Below are positions 1 through 13,263 of a stretch of DNA of 64,000 nucleotides, piece by piece; within the stretch, counting starts at the first letter, position 1, and each line of letters opens with the position of its first letter. The notes below the pieces were generated by a model that saw nothing but the letters and a program-made list of their open reading frames with translations, was not told the origin of the DNA and made no database searches. Position numbers and translations under genes: made by a program. Source of the stretch: DASVHS01 sp035468985 (GTDB lineage: Bacteria; Acidobacteriota; Thermoanaerobaculia; Gp7-AA8); the NCBI GenBank assembly GCA_035468985.1, contig DATISF010000033.1, positions 48,663 through 112,662 of the forward strand. Direction: 5' to 3'.

Positions 1-881
1 GTACCGTCCGGCGCAGCGTTGACTCCCGCGTACAGCTCCTTGCGCGTCAGTCCCGCTTCCTTCATGTCGACGCGGCGAAGAACCGCACCGCCGCTCTTCT
101 GCGGCCGCAGCACTCCGAGGAAGTAGTTGTCCTCGATGCCGATGAAGTCGACGTTCTCGTAAATGCGAAGCCGGTCGCCCTTTTCCCGGTTGATGACGTC
201 GAAGCTTCCGCCGCGCTGCACGACGCCATTCCCCGTCACCACGATCCTGCTGTCCCGCTCCTCGGGACTCAGCGTACGCAGACCGGGACCGGAGATGACG
301 CGATACGGCACCGCGGGCGAAATCGCAACGCTGAATGCGAACTGATACTCGCGGCCGATGTGAAACGTCTTCGTCGCCGTGTAGCCGTCGGCGGCAAATC
401 GATATTCGATGACCTCCGCACCATTGCGATCCTGCGTGACGTTCACAACCCACAAGCCTTTGTTGAGACGCTGGGCGAGCGGGCCGTTCTCCGCTTCGAT
501 GGCGAACGGAAAATCGGTCTGAGTTGCCGGGCGTGACTTCACGAGCTCGACGGGGTTCTTGTCCTTGTCGAGGTACTTCGTCAGCTTGAACGAGATGAGC
601 TCGGCGCCTCGATTGGAGAAGCGCGCCACGAAATCCGGCCTGTTCACGACAGTGTCGATGCGCGACGAGGCCGAGATCGGAACCAACGGTGCTGAGCTCA
701 CCACGGCCGAGGCCGCCGGCGAAGGCGCGGGGCGAGCAGGCGCGGGAGCGTGCGTGGTCGTCTTCGCCGGTGCCGGTGCCGGCTTCTTCGCCAACTCAGG
801 AAAGAATCTGGGAGCGAGCGCCGCCCAGATCCAGAGAACTGCGATCGAGACGACGATCGCGATGAAAATTCGTCTTTCCAT
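1..881 (-). CDS. yidC: Membrane protein insertase YidC, N-terminal part (cut by window edge)
   Basis: YidC inserts and folds inner-membrane proteins with or without the Sec translocon. The reverse strand reads open from an ATG at 881-879 to the window edge (about 293 codons). It starts MERRIFIAIVV with one N-terminal membrane helix, then an Ala/Pro/Lys-rich linker, then the beginning of the periplasmic domain typical of Gram-negative YidC. The C-terminal five-helix insertase core lies outside the window. The start is 1 bp after the yidD stop, in the usual rpmH-rnpA-yidD-yidC order, so the four genes are probably one transcription unit. The identification rests on this order and on the N-terminal architecture. 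Confidence 0.9.
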   Translation of the reverse strand, partial: MERRIFIAIVVSIAVLWIWAALAPRFFPELAKKPAPAPAKTTTHAPAPARPAPSPAASAVVSSAPLVPISASSRIDTVVNRPDFVARFSNRGAELISFKLTKYLDKDKNPVELVKSRPATQTDFPFAIEAENGPLAQRLNKGLWVVNVTQDRNGAEVIEYRFAADGYTATKTFHIGREYQFAFSVAISPAVPYRVISGPGLRTLSPEERDSRIVVTGNGVVQRGGSFDVINREKGDRLRIYENVDFIGIEDNYFLGVLRPQKSGGAVLRRVDMKEAGLTRKELYAGVNAAPDG

Positions 882-882
882 T

Positions 883-1092
883 TCAGGGAACCGGGTCCCA
901 ACCTCCCGGATTGAATGCATGGCAGCGCGAGAGCCGCCGCACGCCAAGCCAGCCGCCGCGTAGCAGGCCGTACTTTTCGATGGCCTGCATCATATACATG
1001 GAGCAGGTCGGCTCGAAGCGGCACATCGGCGGCAGGATCGGCGAAATGAATCGCTTGTAGAACCCGAGCAGGAGCAGCGCCACACGTCGCAT
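883..1092 (-). CDS. yidD: Membrane protein insertion efficiency factor YidD
   Basis: This 69-residue protein has the YidD signature: an amphipathic N-terminus (LLLLGFYKRFISP), the cysteine motif CRFEPTCSMYM, a GG turn, then SRCHAFNPGGWDPVP near the C-terminus. YidD is a small inner-membrane-associated protein that assists YidC-dependent insertion; its mechanism is not well defined. The start codon directly abuts the rnpA stop (1093-1095) and the stop is 1 bp before yidC, so translation is probably coupled. Length and motif spacing are normal for the family. Confidence 0.95.
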   Translation of the reverse strand: MRRVALLLLGFYKRFISPILPPMCRFEPTCSMYMMQAIEKYGLLRGGWLGVRRLSRCHAFNPGGWDPVP

Positions 1093-1455
1093 TCAGGGTT
1101 CGGCGATCCGCGCCAGCGCGCGTCCGAGATCGCGGCCGTAGTCGTCGAACGACGCCCCGGCGGCATTCGCTTTGACGTTGACCACGATGTCGACTTTCTG
1201 TCGGTCGAGCGCGAGCGGCTCGCGTTGCCGGCGATAGACCTCGCGAGTCCATCGCTTGAGCCGGTTGCGCACACTCGCTTTTCCGATCTTCTTCGTCGTG
1301 GTGATGCCGATCCGCGAATGCGGCAGCTCGTTCGCGGCAAAGAACAGCACAGAGTAACGGGAAAAAATCTTCCGGCCCGTTTCGTACACGTGAAGAAACT
1401 CGCGACGCTTCGCCAGCCTCTTTTGTTTCGGCAGCGCCTGCGAGCGCGGGCCCAC
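1093..1455 (-). CDS. rnpA: Ribonuclease P protein component
   Basis: RnpA is the small basic subunit that binds RNase P RNA and helps it remove 5' leaders from tRNA precursors. The 120-residue product contains the family RNR region (ASVRNRLKRWTREVYRR) in its second half and an N-terminal LAKRREFLHVYETG segment that fits the pre-tRNA-binding cleft of the family. The start used is a GTG at 1455, 4 bp after the rpmH stop. This gives a short N-terminal extension; internal starts are possible. It belongs to the leftward rpmH-rnpA-yidD-yidC unit. Confidence 0.95.
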   Translation of the reverse strand: MGPRSQALPKQKRLAKRREFLHVYETGRKIFSRYSVLFFAANELPHSRIGITTTKKIGKASVRNRLKRWTREVYRRQREPLALDRQKVDIVVNVKANAAGASFDDYGRDLGRALARIAEP

Positions 1456-1459
1456 GGGG

Positions 1460-1594
1460 CTAGACAGCGAGGCGCTTACGACCCTTGCGGCGACGGCGCG
1501 AGAGCACCGCCTGGCCGTCCTTCGTTCGCATCCGCACGAGGAACCCGTGCGTGCGCTTGCGGCGGCGGTTGTTCGGCTGAAAAGTACGTTTCAT
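1460..1594 (-). CDS. rpmH: Large ribosomal subunit protein bL34
   Basis: A 44-residue, very basic protein: MKRTFQPNNRRRKRTHG, then FLVRMRTKDGQAVLSRRRRK and a GRKRLAV end. This is the complete bL34 signature, the smallest protein of the 50S subunit. The ATG is at 1594-1592 and TAG ends at 1460. A purine-rich AAAAGGTTAGG stretch precedes the ATG. It is the first gene of the leftward operon and has its own promoter-like sequence upstream. Its position beside dnaA is the classic bacterial origin arrangement. Confidence 0.97.
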   Translation of the reverse strand: MKRTFQPNNRRRKRTHGFLVRMRTKDGQAVLSRRRRKGRKRLAV

Positions 1595-1622
1595 GACCTA
1601 ACCTTTTGAAAAGAAAGCGGTG

Positions 1623-1651
1623 AGTATAGCCACCCGCCAAACGGGAGGCAA
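1623..1651 (-). promoter_or_regulatory. Predicted sigma-70-type promoter for rpmH-rnpA-yidD-yidC
   Basis: On the reverse strand a TTGCCT -35-like hexamer (1651-1646) lies 17 bp from a TATACT -10-like hexamer (1628-1623). It points into rpmH, whose ATG is about 29 bp further on. Spacing and -10 match are good and the -35 is partial. Activity is inferred from sequence only. Confidence 0.6.
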
Positions 1652-1738
1652 ATTGAGCTTATTCCAGCCGTTTGGGCTTACTCTTTGGGCGTCAGGAAAG
1701 ACCAAGCGAGCCATCGTTTTTCCTGACGCCTAAGGCCC

Positions 1739-1882
1739 AGGGAAGCTCTGCACAAGTCGTTGTTCACTTCATCCTGAGCCGCGAAGACGGCGAAGGATCT
1801 CGAAATCGCAGGCGTTTTCGCATCCTGAGATCCTTCGTCGCGCTTCGCCGACTCAGGATGACGACTTGTTCAGAGGTTCCCT
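1739..1882 (+). repeat. Family A palindromic element, copy A1
   Basis: A full-length copy of about 144 bp that begins AGGGAAGCTCTGCACAAGTC and ends CAGAGGTTCCCT. The ends are near-complementary, and two internal arms (CATCCTGAGCCGCGAAG and its diverged complement) make the element an imperfect palindrome. CGCCTAAGGCC occurs immediately outside on both sides (1727-1737 and 1885-1895), like a target-site duplication. It encodes nothing. Confidence 0.85.
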
Positions 1883-1934
1883 AGCGCCTAAGGCCTGGTG
1901 GTGCTAGTATCGCGTCCCTTTTCCACGCAAAGAA

Positions 1935-1967
1935 ATTTCCACAACTGTGGAAAAGCTGTGGATTTTC
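1935..1967. promoter_or_regulatory. DnaA-box-like cluster upstream of dnaA
   Basis: Three TCCACA-containing 9-mers lie within about 30 bp. ATTTCCACA is on the forward strand (1935-1943), TTTTCCACA on the reverse (1954-1946, an exact match to TTWTNCACA), and AAATCCACA on the reverse at about 1957-1965. AT-rich sequence surrounds them. They sit 25-55 bp before the chosen dnaA ATG, so they could serve in dnaA autoregulation, in origin recognition, or both. Confidence 0.6.
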
Positions 1968-1990
1968 AACAAGATAAGTCTCCTTCCCAC

Positions 1991-3298
1991 ATGAACGTAT
2001 GGAAGCAGGTCCTCGCCCGGCTGGAGCAAGTGCTTGATAGGGCGGACTATGTGACTTGGTTCGCCCCGACCCGCTTTGCAGGCCAGAAAGGCGAGACGGT
2101 CGACGTCAGCGTACCCTCCCAGCGATTCATCGATGAGATCCGCGAGCGCTACGGCCAGCAGATCCGGACCATCCTCTCGGACATCTCGCCCGAAAGGATC
2201 CAGGTGCACTTCCTGGTCGATCCGGAATCGCCGAGCGATGAGATTCAGGCATCGACGGCGCCGCCGAGAGACGACCTGCCGGCGGCGGTGTTCAATCCAC
2301 GCTACCGCTTCGAGACGTTCGTCGTCGGAAAGTCGAACGAGCTCGCCTGGTCGGCATCGAAGTCGATCGCGGACAATCCGAGCGGCTCGTTCAACCCGCT
2401 CTTCATCTACGGCGGAGCAGGACTCGGCAAGACGCATCTGATCCAGGCCCTCGGGCAACAGATCCGCGAGTTGCGTCCCTCGATGCGCGTCGTCTACATG
2501 TCCGCCGACTCGTTCGTCACGGAGCTGATCGCTTCGATCCGCTACGACCGCATGCAGTCGTTCCGCGACCGTTATCGCTCAGTCGACGCCCTGCTGCTCG
2601 ACGACATTCAATTCCTTGCCGGCAAAGAGCGGACGCAGGAAGAGTTCTTTCACACGTTCAACGCGCTCTACGAAGCGCAGAAGCAGATCGTGTTCACGTC
2701 CGATGCACCGCCGAAGGACATCCCCACGCTCGAAGAGCGTCTGCGATCACGATTCGAGTGGGGCCTGATCGCCGACATCCAGCCTCCCGACCTCGAAACG
2801 AAGGTGGCCATCCTTCGCAAGAAAGCCGAAGAGAAGAAAGTCGACTTGCCGCACGACGTGGCCCTGTTCATCGCCGAACGCGTGCGGTCGAACATCCGCG
2901 AGCTCGAGGGGCACCTGAATCGCGTTACGGCATTTGCGTCGTTGACCGGAAACCGGATCACGATCGATCTCGCTCGCGAGGCTCTGAAAGATCTCCTGTC
3001 GAAGGACAACAAACCGATCACGCCGCAGGAGATCATGAAGGTGGTCGCCGCGCATTACGGTTTGAAAGTGGTCGACCTCAAGTCGAAGTCGAACGCGCGC
3101 ACCATCGCCTTCCCCCGCCAGGTGGCCATGTACATGTGCAAAGAGCTCACGGATCTCTCCTATCCGGAGATTGGACGTCAGTTCAACGACAAGCACCATT
3201 CGACGGTGATGTACTCCGTCGACAAGATCGATCAGTTGAAGGAAGACGACGCCGATCTTTCGAGAACTCTCGAAATGCTCGCGAAGCAATTCCGGTGA
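1991..3298 (+). CDS. dnaA: Chromosomal replication initiator protein DnaA
   Basis: DnaA is the AAA+ ATPase that binds origin DnaA boxes and opens the duplex. The 435-residue product starts MNVWKQVLARLEQ (domain I, helicase/DiaA-binding fold). It then has a short linker, an AAA+ core with Walker A GGAGLGKTHLI and Walker B LLLDDIQFLAG, and a C-terminal DNA-binding domain with FPRQVAMYMCKEL and NDKHHSTVMYSVDKI. The open frame extends upstream, but the extension reads through the DnaA-box cluster and has no family similarity, so the ATG at 1991 is chosen. Shine-Dalgarno pairing before it is weak. It heads the dnaA-dnaN-recF-gyrB-gyrA series. Confidence 0.97.
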   Translation: MNVWKQVLARLEQVLDRADYVTWFAPTRFAGQKGETVDVSVPSQRFIDEIRERYGQQIRTILSDISPERIQVHFLVDPESPSDEIQASTAPPRDDLPAAVFNPRYRFETFVVGKSNELAWSASKSIADNPSGSFNPLFIYGGAGLGKTHLIQALGQQIRELRPSMRVVYMSADSFVTELIASIRYDRMQSFRDRYRSVDALLLDDIQFLAGKERTQEEFFHTFNALYEAQKQIVFTSDAPPKDIPTLEERLRSRFEWGLIADIQPPDLETKVAILRKKAEEKKVDLPHDVALFIAERVRSNIRELEGHLNRVTAFASLTGNRITIDLAREALKDLLSKDNKPITPQEIMKVVAAHYGLKVVDLKSKSNARTIAFPRQVAMYMCKELTDLSYPEIGRQFNDKHHSTVMYSVDKIDQLKEDDADLSRTLEMLAKQFR

Positions 3299-3539
3299 CT
3301 GGAATCGCTGCGGATCCCTGCCACGAAAACCTGCGGAAGAAATCGACTGCGGCTTCGAACCGCGGCATGGTTGCGGAAAACGCCGCCGTTCTCCGTCGCT
3401 TTTCCTCACAAAAACTCGCAGGTTCAGACGATGTAGAGTTGCTATACTTTCGAGAGACTTGCAGCGTATCCCGATGTTTTCCGCACGCATCTACTGTTAC
3501 CACTACTAACTCAATAAAGCCCTGTTTGAAGGAAGAACC

Positions 3540-4670
3540 ATGGAGCTGAGCGTCGCGAAAGCGGATCTTCAGAAAGAGCTGCAACTGTGTCAGGGAGTCG
3601 TCGAGAAACGTTCGACGATTCCAATCCTGTCGAACGTGCTGCTCAAGGCCGCCGATGACCGCCTGCAGATCGCGGCGACGGATCTCGACGTGACCATTCT
3701 CAGTTCCTGTCCGGCGCGGATCACCACGCCGGGAGGCGTCACGATCGAAGCGAAGCGTCTTTTTGACGTGGTGCGTTCGCTTCCGGACGAGGACGTGCAT
3801 CTGAATCTCCAGGAAAACAACTCGGTTCTCATCGAGTCGGGCACGGCGAAATTCCGTCTCCTCGGTCTGCCGGCGGAGGATTATCCGACGCTGCCGACCG
3901 TGAACGTGGCTGAGGCACACGCGATCTCGCTGGAGGAGTTGAAGACGATGGTGGCGAAGGTGAAGTTCGCCATCACACACGAGGAAACGAGATTTCAGTT
4001 GAACGGCGCGCTGCTCAAGGTGCAGCCCCAAAAAATGGAGATGGTCGCCACCGACGGCCATCGCATGGCGCTCATCAACTTCCCGAAGACCGGAAACGGA
4101 AAGGCGAGAAAAGGCAACGATCTCACCATCCTCATTCCGCGCAAGGCGCTCGACGAGATTCTCCGTCTCGAGGGTGGTGAAGACGGCATGGTGAAGTTCG
4201 GCGTTTCGGAGAACCAGCTGTTCTTTGAAGCCGGCGAGCGCCGCCTCATGGCGCGCATGATCGACGTCAACTTCCCGAACTACATGGAAGTCATTTCGCG
4301 TGACAACGACCGTCACGTGATGGTCGATCGGGAGCGGCTGCTGTCGACGATCCGCCGCATTTCGCTCGTGGCGAACGAGCGCACACGCGCGGTGCGGTTC
4401 GACTTCGCGCCGGGCAAGCTCACCGTCTCGTCGACGAATCCCGAGCTCGGCGACGCGCGCGAGACCGTTCCCATCGACTACGCCGGCAATCCGTTCTTCG
4501 TCGGCCTCAACGCCGCGTACGTGACCGATTTTCTGAGCGCGGTCGATACGCCGCAGGTGTCTCTCGATCTGAAAGACGAGAACAGCCAGTGCATCGGAAA
4601 GCCGGCCAACACCGCTGACGATCTGCCTTACGACTACCTGTACGTCGTCATGCCGATGCGGCTGGCGTGA
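3540..4670 (+). CDS. dnaN: DNA polymerase III subunit beta (sliding clamp)
   Basis: DnaN forms the ring that tethers the replicative polymerase to DNA. The 376-residue length is normal for a three-domain monomer. Recognisable parts are the N-terminal LQLCQGVVEKRSTIPILSN, the middle LLKVQPQKMEMVATDGHRMAL and the conserved end YVVMPMRLA. A GGAAGAACC purine-rich site precedes the ATG. The 241-bp gap after dnaA carries a TATACT -10-like hexamer (3443-3448) without a convincing -35. Several TTTTCCGCA-type 9-mers also occur there (near 3371-3380 and 3476-3484), and these may be diverged DnaA sites. Confidence 0.97.
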   Translation: MELSVAKADLQKELQLCQGVVEKRSTIPILSNVLLKAADDRLQIAATDLDVTILSSCPARITTPGGVTIEAKRLFDVVRSLPDEDVHLNLQENNSVLIESGTAKFRLLGLPAEDYPTLPTVNVAEAHAISLEELKTMVAKVKFAITHEETRFQLNGALLKVQPQKMEMVATDGHRMALINFPKTGNGKARKGNDLTILIPRKALDEILRLEGGEDGMVKFGVSENQLFFEAGERRLMARMIDVNFPNYMEVISRDNDRHVMVDRERLLSTIRRISLVANERTRAVRFDFAPGKLTVSSTNPELGDARETVPIDYAGNPFFVGLNAAYVTDFLSAVDTPQVSLDLKDENSQCIGKPANTADDLPYDYLYVVMPMRLA

Positions 4671-4797
4671 TGCCCCCCGGCGAGCCCGAGGAGCGAAGCG
4701 ACGAAGGAGACTCCTGAGACGCAGCGATGATCGTTAATGGCTTCGCTATGCGTGGTGTAGCAGTAGACGCTTCGCTGCGCCCAGGGTTGACGGACGC

Positions 4798-5862
4798 GTG
4801 ATCCTCGAGCAGCTCCACACCGAAAACTTCCGCAACCTGGAATCGACGCCCGTCGATTTTCACCCCACCGCGAACATCGTCCTCGGCCGCAATGGCCAGG
4901 GGAAGACGAACCTCATCGAGGCGATCTATTTCGTCGCCACGACGAAATCGTTCCGGACGTCGCGGATGGCCAGCCTGCTCCGTTTCGGCACGTCGAGCGT
5001 TTTCGCTGCCGGCAAAGTGAACCGCGATGGCGTGACCCGCACGATCTCTGTCGGCCTGGAGGAGGGCGAGTCGAGGAAGCGCATTCTGCTGATCAACGGC
5101 GAGCGAGTGACGCTGCCCGCCTATCTGCACGCGCTGACTGTCTTCGCCTACTCGGCCGCGCGGCTCGACATCATCCGCGGCGCTCCGGAAGAGAAGCGGC
5201 GCTTTCTCGACCGCGGGATCGCCAGCATCGATGCCGGCTATCTCGAGCAGCTGACGCGATACACGCGCGTTCTCAAGCAGCGCAACGCGCTGCTGCACGA
5301 TCATTCGACGTCGTCGCTCGATGCCTGGGACGAAGAATTCGTCATGATCGGCTCTGCCGTCCAGGTCTCACGTGACGCATACGCGCGGGAGATCGCGGAG
5401 ACGTTGCACACGGTCATCGCGGCGCACGGCTACCACGTCAGCACGATCGCGCTCGCCTACAAGCCGAGCGTTCCCGATCCGCGCAATCGCCGGGATGAGC
5501 TGCGTGCGCGCATGTCGCTCTCCGGTCCGCAGCGCGACGCCCTGGAGTTTCTCGTCGACGGCAGGCCGGCTGCGGAAGTGCTTTCGGGAGGGGAGCTGAA
5601 GACGATCGTGTTGTTCCTGAAGTTCGCGAAACTGGAGATTTTCCGGCGCCGATTCGACGAGCCGCCGTTGTTTCTACTGGACGACATCGACGCCGAGCTC
5701 GATCTCGAAATTCTGCAGCGGTTGTTGTCGAAATTGCCATCTTCCACACAGGTTTTTGCGACCTCTGCAAAGGAGGCGTTTCTGCAGGCGTTGGAGGCAG
5801 GACCGCACCGTCGCTTAGTTGTTGAAAATGGAAGAGTTACTGCTGCACGAGATTTCGCTTAG
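4798..5862 (+). CDS. recF: DNA replication and repair protein RecF
   Basis: RecF is an ABC-type ATPase that helps load RecA at gaps through RecOR. The 354-residue protein starts with GTG at 4798 (MILEQLHTENFRNLE, a typical RecF N-terminus). It has Walker A GRNGQGKTN at residues 30-38, an ABC signature around VLSGGELKTIVLFLKFAK and Walker B PLFLLDDIDAELD near the C-terminus. The 127 bp after dnaN contain GAGCGAAGCGACGAAGGAGACTCC-like sequence resembling a decayed family A arm; nothing else was found there. Confidence 0.95.
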   Translation: MILEQLHTENFRNLESTPVDFHPTANIVLGRNGQGKTNLIEAIYFVATTKSFRTSRMASLLRFGTSSVFAAGKVNRDGVTRTISVGLEEGESRKRILLINGERVTLPAYLHALTVFAYSAARLDIIRGAPEEKRRFLDRGIASIDAGYLEQLTRYTRVLKQRNALLHDHSTSSLDAWDEEFVMIGSAVQVSRDAYAREIAETLHTVIAAHGYHVSTIALAYKPSVPDPRNRRDELRARMSLSGPQRDALEFLVDGRPAAEVLSGGELKTIVLFLKFAKLEIFRRRFDEPPLFLLDDIDAELDLEILQRLLSKLPSSTQVFATSAKEAFLQALEAGPHRRLVVENGRVTAARDFA

Positions 5863-5990
5863 AAACGCAATTTTGAGGTACAATTTCCCGTTAGATTCGA
5901 CGGTGCAAAATCCGCGATTTCCGGCCGCCGTGACGGCGCCCGCTCACCCACAAAAATCGCAGAACCATTGTCCCTAGAAAGCGAAGAGAC

Positions 5991-8390
<2,400 letters not shown>

Positions 8391-8404
8391 TCGTCACATA
8401 AATA

Positions 8405-11011
<2,607 letters not shown>

Positions 11012-11025
11012 TTTGCGAGGGGTGC

Positions 11026-11307
11026 ATGGTGAAGTTGTCGCGCGAACGTGTGGAGAAAGTCGCACGCGATCTCGTGGAGGCCATGTCCCGCTCGCGCACG
11101 GTGGTCTTTCTGAAAGACCGCGACGCTGTCCGCCAGGCCCTGGCCCGTGAGCTCGACGACGAGCTGCGGCGTGAACAGGAGCGCGAAGAAGAGGTCTGGC
11201 GCCGCATCTCCTCGATGCGCAAGGCGCCGCGTCCGGGTTCACCCGAGTGGGAACAGCTCTTCCACTCGTTGATGAACGAAGAGTATCTGCGCGACAGGGA
11301 GACGTAA
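11026..11307 (+). CDS. DUF507 family protein
   Basis: A 93-residue, highly charged, probably helical protein beginning MVKLSRERVEKVARDL. VRQALARELDDELRREQE occupies the middle and GSPEWEQLFHSLMNEEYLRD the end. This is the layout of the DUF507 family, whose function is unknown. It follows gyrA by 14 bp with a GCGAGGGG ribosome site, so it is probably co-transcribed with gyrBA. I see no membrane segment or catalytic motif. Confidence 0.8.
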   Translation: MVKLSRERVEKVARDLVEAMSRSRTVVFLKDRDAVRQALARELDDELRREQEREEEVWRRISSMRKAPRPGSPEWEQLFHSLMNEEYLRDRET

Positions 11308-11328
11308 GGCCGGCTCTCCAGCCGGCTT

Positions 11329-11411
11329 GGTCCGACTGAGAGTCGGACCTACGTGATCCGAAGGAGAGAACCTACGTGATCCGAAGGAGAGGTCCGACTG
11401 AGAGTCGGACC
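11329..11411. repeat. Family C hairpins, two copies in a short tandem array
   Basis: Two identical 21-bp hairpins, GGTCCGACT-gag-AGTCGGACC, lie at 11329-11349 and 11391-11411. CCTACGTGATCCGAAGGAGAG-type spacer sequence is partly repeated between them. Another small hairpin (GCCGGCTCTCCAGCCGGC) precedes them at about 11309. The block separates the convergent DUF507 and zinc-ribbon genes and overlaps the stop codon of the latter. Confidence 0.8.
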
Positions 11412-11701
11412 TACGTGGCTGCGGATGGCTCTTCCTGCCGGCGGCTCAGCGTGTCGTCCTCGTCGCTGATCATCTGCCGCCATCGCTGTGCTTTCATCCG
11501 CTCGAAGATTCCGCCGGCGTGACCTGCCGGGATCCAGCTGTTGCCGCCGCACTTCGGGCAGCGGCCGCGAAAGGCGATGTTTTTGCCGCAATCCGGACAG
11601 ATGATGACGAGCGAGTGCGAGAGCTCAAACTTCTGCTCCCCCTCGGCGTCCAGGCTGTTCAGGAATGAGGCGAGGTTGGTGAAGGTCTCTTCCCCGGACA
11701 T
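11411..11701 (-). CDS. Small zinc-ribbon protein of unknown function
   Basis: A 96-residue protein with one four-cysteine zinc ribbon (CPDCGKN, then CPKCGG 12 residues later). A FELSHSLVII strand precedes the ribbon and an acidic/basic tail (RQMISDEDD) follows. I do not recognise a named family. The gene lies 46 bp downstream of the RNase G gene on the same strand, so co-transcription is likely and a nucleic-acid-related role is possible but unproven. The last codons and the TAG stop fall on the edge of a family C repeat, which suggests the original C-terminus was altered. Confidence 0.7.
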   Translation of the reverse strand: MSGEETFTNLASFLNSLDAEGEQKFELSHSLVIICPDCGKNIAFRGRCPKCGGNSWIPAGHAGGIFERMKAQRWRQMISDEDDTLSRRQEEPSAAT

Positions 11702-11747
11702 TTACTGCTCCGGCCGGTAAGAGTGCACGCGACGTGCCGGGCCAGTC

Positions 11748-13238
11748 TCAGATCCGCATAACATCAAACTGCTCGTGATGCAACGAGTCGTCCGGCTTGA
11801 ACACCAGGTGGATGCCGAGGTTCCGCTCGACTTCCTCGAAGATGGGGTCGCCGCCGGCGAGCGAGGCATAGATGATCGGGTTGACGCGGACGATGACGTC
11901 CTGACCTTCGTGGAGGTCGCGGGCCTTCATCAGCTCGCGCCAGACCTCGAGGGCGATCGTGGTGTTCGACTTGATCCTGCCGCTGCCGCCGCAATACGGA
12001 CAGGCCTGGGTCAGCGACCGCTCGAGGCTCTGCCGCACGCGCTTGCGCGTCATCTCGATCAGGCCGAACTCGGAGATCTGCAGGATCTTGGTCTTCGACC
12101 GATCTTTGCGGATCTCATGCTCGAGCGTCTCGAACAGCGCGGCGCGGTTTTCGGGCACTTCCATGTCGATGAAATCGAGCACGATGATGCCGCCGAGGTC
12201 GCGGAGACGGATCTGGCGGACGATTTCCTTGGCCGCTTCGAGGTTCGTGCGGAACACGGTCTCCTCGAGGTTCTTCTTGCCGACGTACTTCCCCGTGTTC
12301 ACGTCGATCGCCACGAGCGCCTCGGTCTGATTGATGACGATGTAGCCGCCCGACTTGAGCCAGACCTTCGATTTGAGCGCCTTGGCGATCTCCGGCTCGA
12401 TCCCGAATTCGTCGAAGATCGCCTCGTCGCGGCGATAAAGGCGGACGCGCGAGACGAGCTGCGGCTGGATCTGGTCGAGAAACTCCACGGCGCGCTGGTA
12501 CTCGTCGACGGAATCGACCCAAACGCTCTTGAACTCGGCCGAGAGCACATCGCGGATTGTGCGCAGGATCAGATCGAGATCGTGGTGAATCGCTACGGGC
12601 GCGGATGCCTTCTCCGCGCGGCGGCGAATCTGTTCCCACAGTTCGGTGAGGTACTTGAGATCGGCGCGGAATTCGTCTTCTTCACGCTGCTCGCCGGCGG
12701 TGCGGACGATGAAGCCCCCACCTTGCGGCCGGATGCGCTCGACGATTTCCTTGAGGCGCGTTCTCTCGGCCTCGTCCTCGATGCGCCGCGACACGCCGAC
12801 GTGATTGACCGTCGGCATGTAGACGAGAAAGCGCCCGGGGAGCGTGATGTGGCTGGTGATGCGGGCCCCTTTGCCGGCGATCGTGTCCTTGGAGACCTGG
12901 ACGACGATCTCCTGGCCTTCGCGCAGCAGATCGGAGATCGATGCTTCCTGGCGTTGGCTGACTTCCTCGAGGCTCAGCTCGTCGGGTGTCTCGCTCTCGT
13001 ACTCCTCGAGATCCTCGATGACGTCGGAGACGTACAGAAAGGCATCGCGCTCGAGGCCGAGGTCGACGAAGGCGGACTGCATCCCGGGAAGGACCTTGGT
13101 GACGCGGCCTTTGTAGATGTTGCCGACGACGGTGCGGTGGCGGGTCCGCTCCACCCAAAGCTCGACGACCTGCCCCTCGTCGAGGACGGCGATCCGCGAC
13201 TCGTGCTTCGTCGCATTGATCACAATCTCCCGCGACAT
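11748..13238 (-). CDS. rng: Ribonuclease G/E family endoribonuclease
   Basis: RNase G/E enzymes cleave single-stranded RNA during rRNA maturation and mRNA decay. The 496-residue protein has an N-terminal S1 region (VGNIYKGRVTKVLPGMQSAFVDLG) and an RNase H-like middle domain. Its metal-binding aspartates are seen in LVAIDVNTGK and GGIIVLDFIDM, and the zinc-link motif is CPYCGGSG. There is no long C-terminal scaffold, so RNase G rather than full RNase E fits. MSREIVINATKHES at 13238 is chosen as start, because the longer frame would overlap the divergent neighbour. Confidence 0.93.
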   Translation of the reverse strand: MSREIVINATKHESRIAVLDEGQVVELWVERTRHRTVVGNIYKGRVTKVLPGMQSAFVDLGLERDAFLYVSDVIEDLEEYESETPDELSLEEVSQRQEASISDLLREGQEIVVQVSKDTIAGKGARITSHITLPGRFLVYMPTVNHVGVSRRIEDEAERTRLKEIVERIRPQGGGFIVRTAGEQREEDEFRADLKYLTELWEQIRRRAEKASAPVAIHHDLDLILRTIRDVLSAEFKSVWVDSVDEYQRAVEFLDQIQPQLVSRVRLYRRDEAIFDEFGIEPEIAKALKSKVWLKSGGYIVINQTEALVAIDVNTGKYVGKKNLEETVFRTNLEAAKEIVRQIRLRDLGGIIVLDFIDMEVPENRAALFETLEHEIRKDRSKTKILQISEFGLIEMTRKRVRQSLERSLTQACPYCGGSGRIKSNTTIALEVWRELMKARDLHEGQDVIVRVNPIIYASLAGGDPIFEEVERNLGIHLVFKPDDSLHHEQFDVMRI

Positions 13239-13263
13239 GAGGCGGCGATTGTAGACTGCGGAG

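Larger units (their letters stand above)
1595..1990. other. Presumed origin / dnaA upstream region (396 bp without a gene)
   Basis: The leftward rpmH group and the rightward dnaA group diverge here, the arrangement expected at a bacterial replication origin. The stretch holds the rpmH promoter, a 12-bp inverted repeat (GGCGTCAGGAAA at 1688-1699 and its complement at 1719-1730), one full copy of palindromic family A (1739-1882) between 11-bp direct repeats, a TAGTAT -10-like hexamer near 1905 and a DnaA-box-like cluster at 1935-1967. I see no protein or RNA gene. Whether replication starts here, or in the 240-bp dnaA-dnaN gap, cannot be decided from the sequence alone. Confidence 0.55.

Noticed and set aside
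1739..1882. Family A elements as ordinary rho-independent terminators
   Set aside because: The palindromes are long and imperfect and no T-run follows them. Copies also occur upstream of genes and inside the origin region.
3423..3448. TTCAGA / TATACT as a full dnaN promoter
   Set aside because: The hexamers are only 14 bp apart, too close for a sigma-70 promoter. Only the -10-like box is noted.
11329..11411. Possible CRISPR-like repeat-spacer unit
   Set aside because: Only two hairpins and one spacer type. The spacers are themselves repeated (GATCCGAAGGAGAG), and no cas gene is present.
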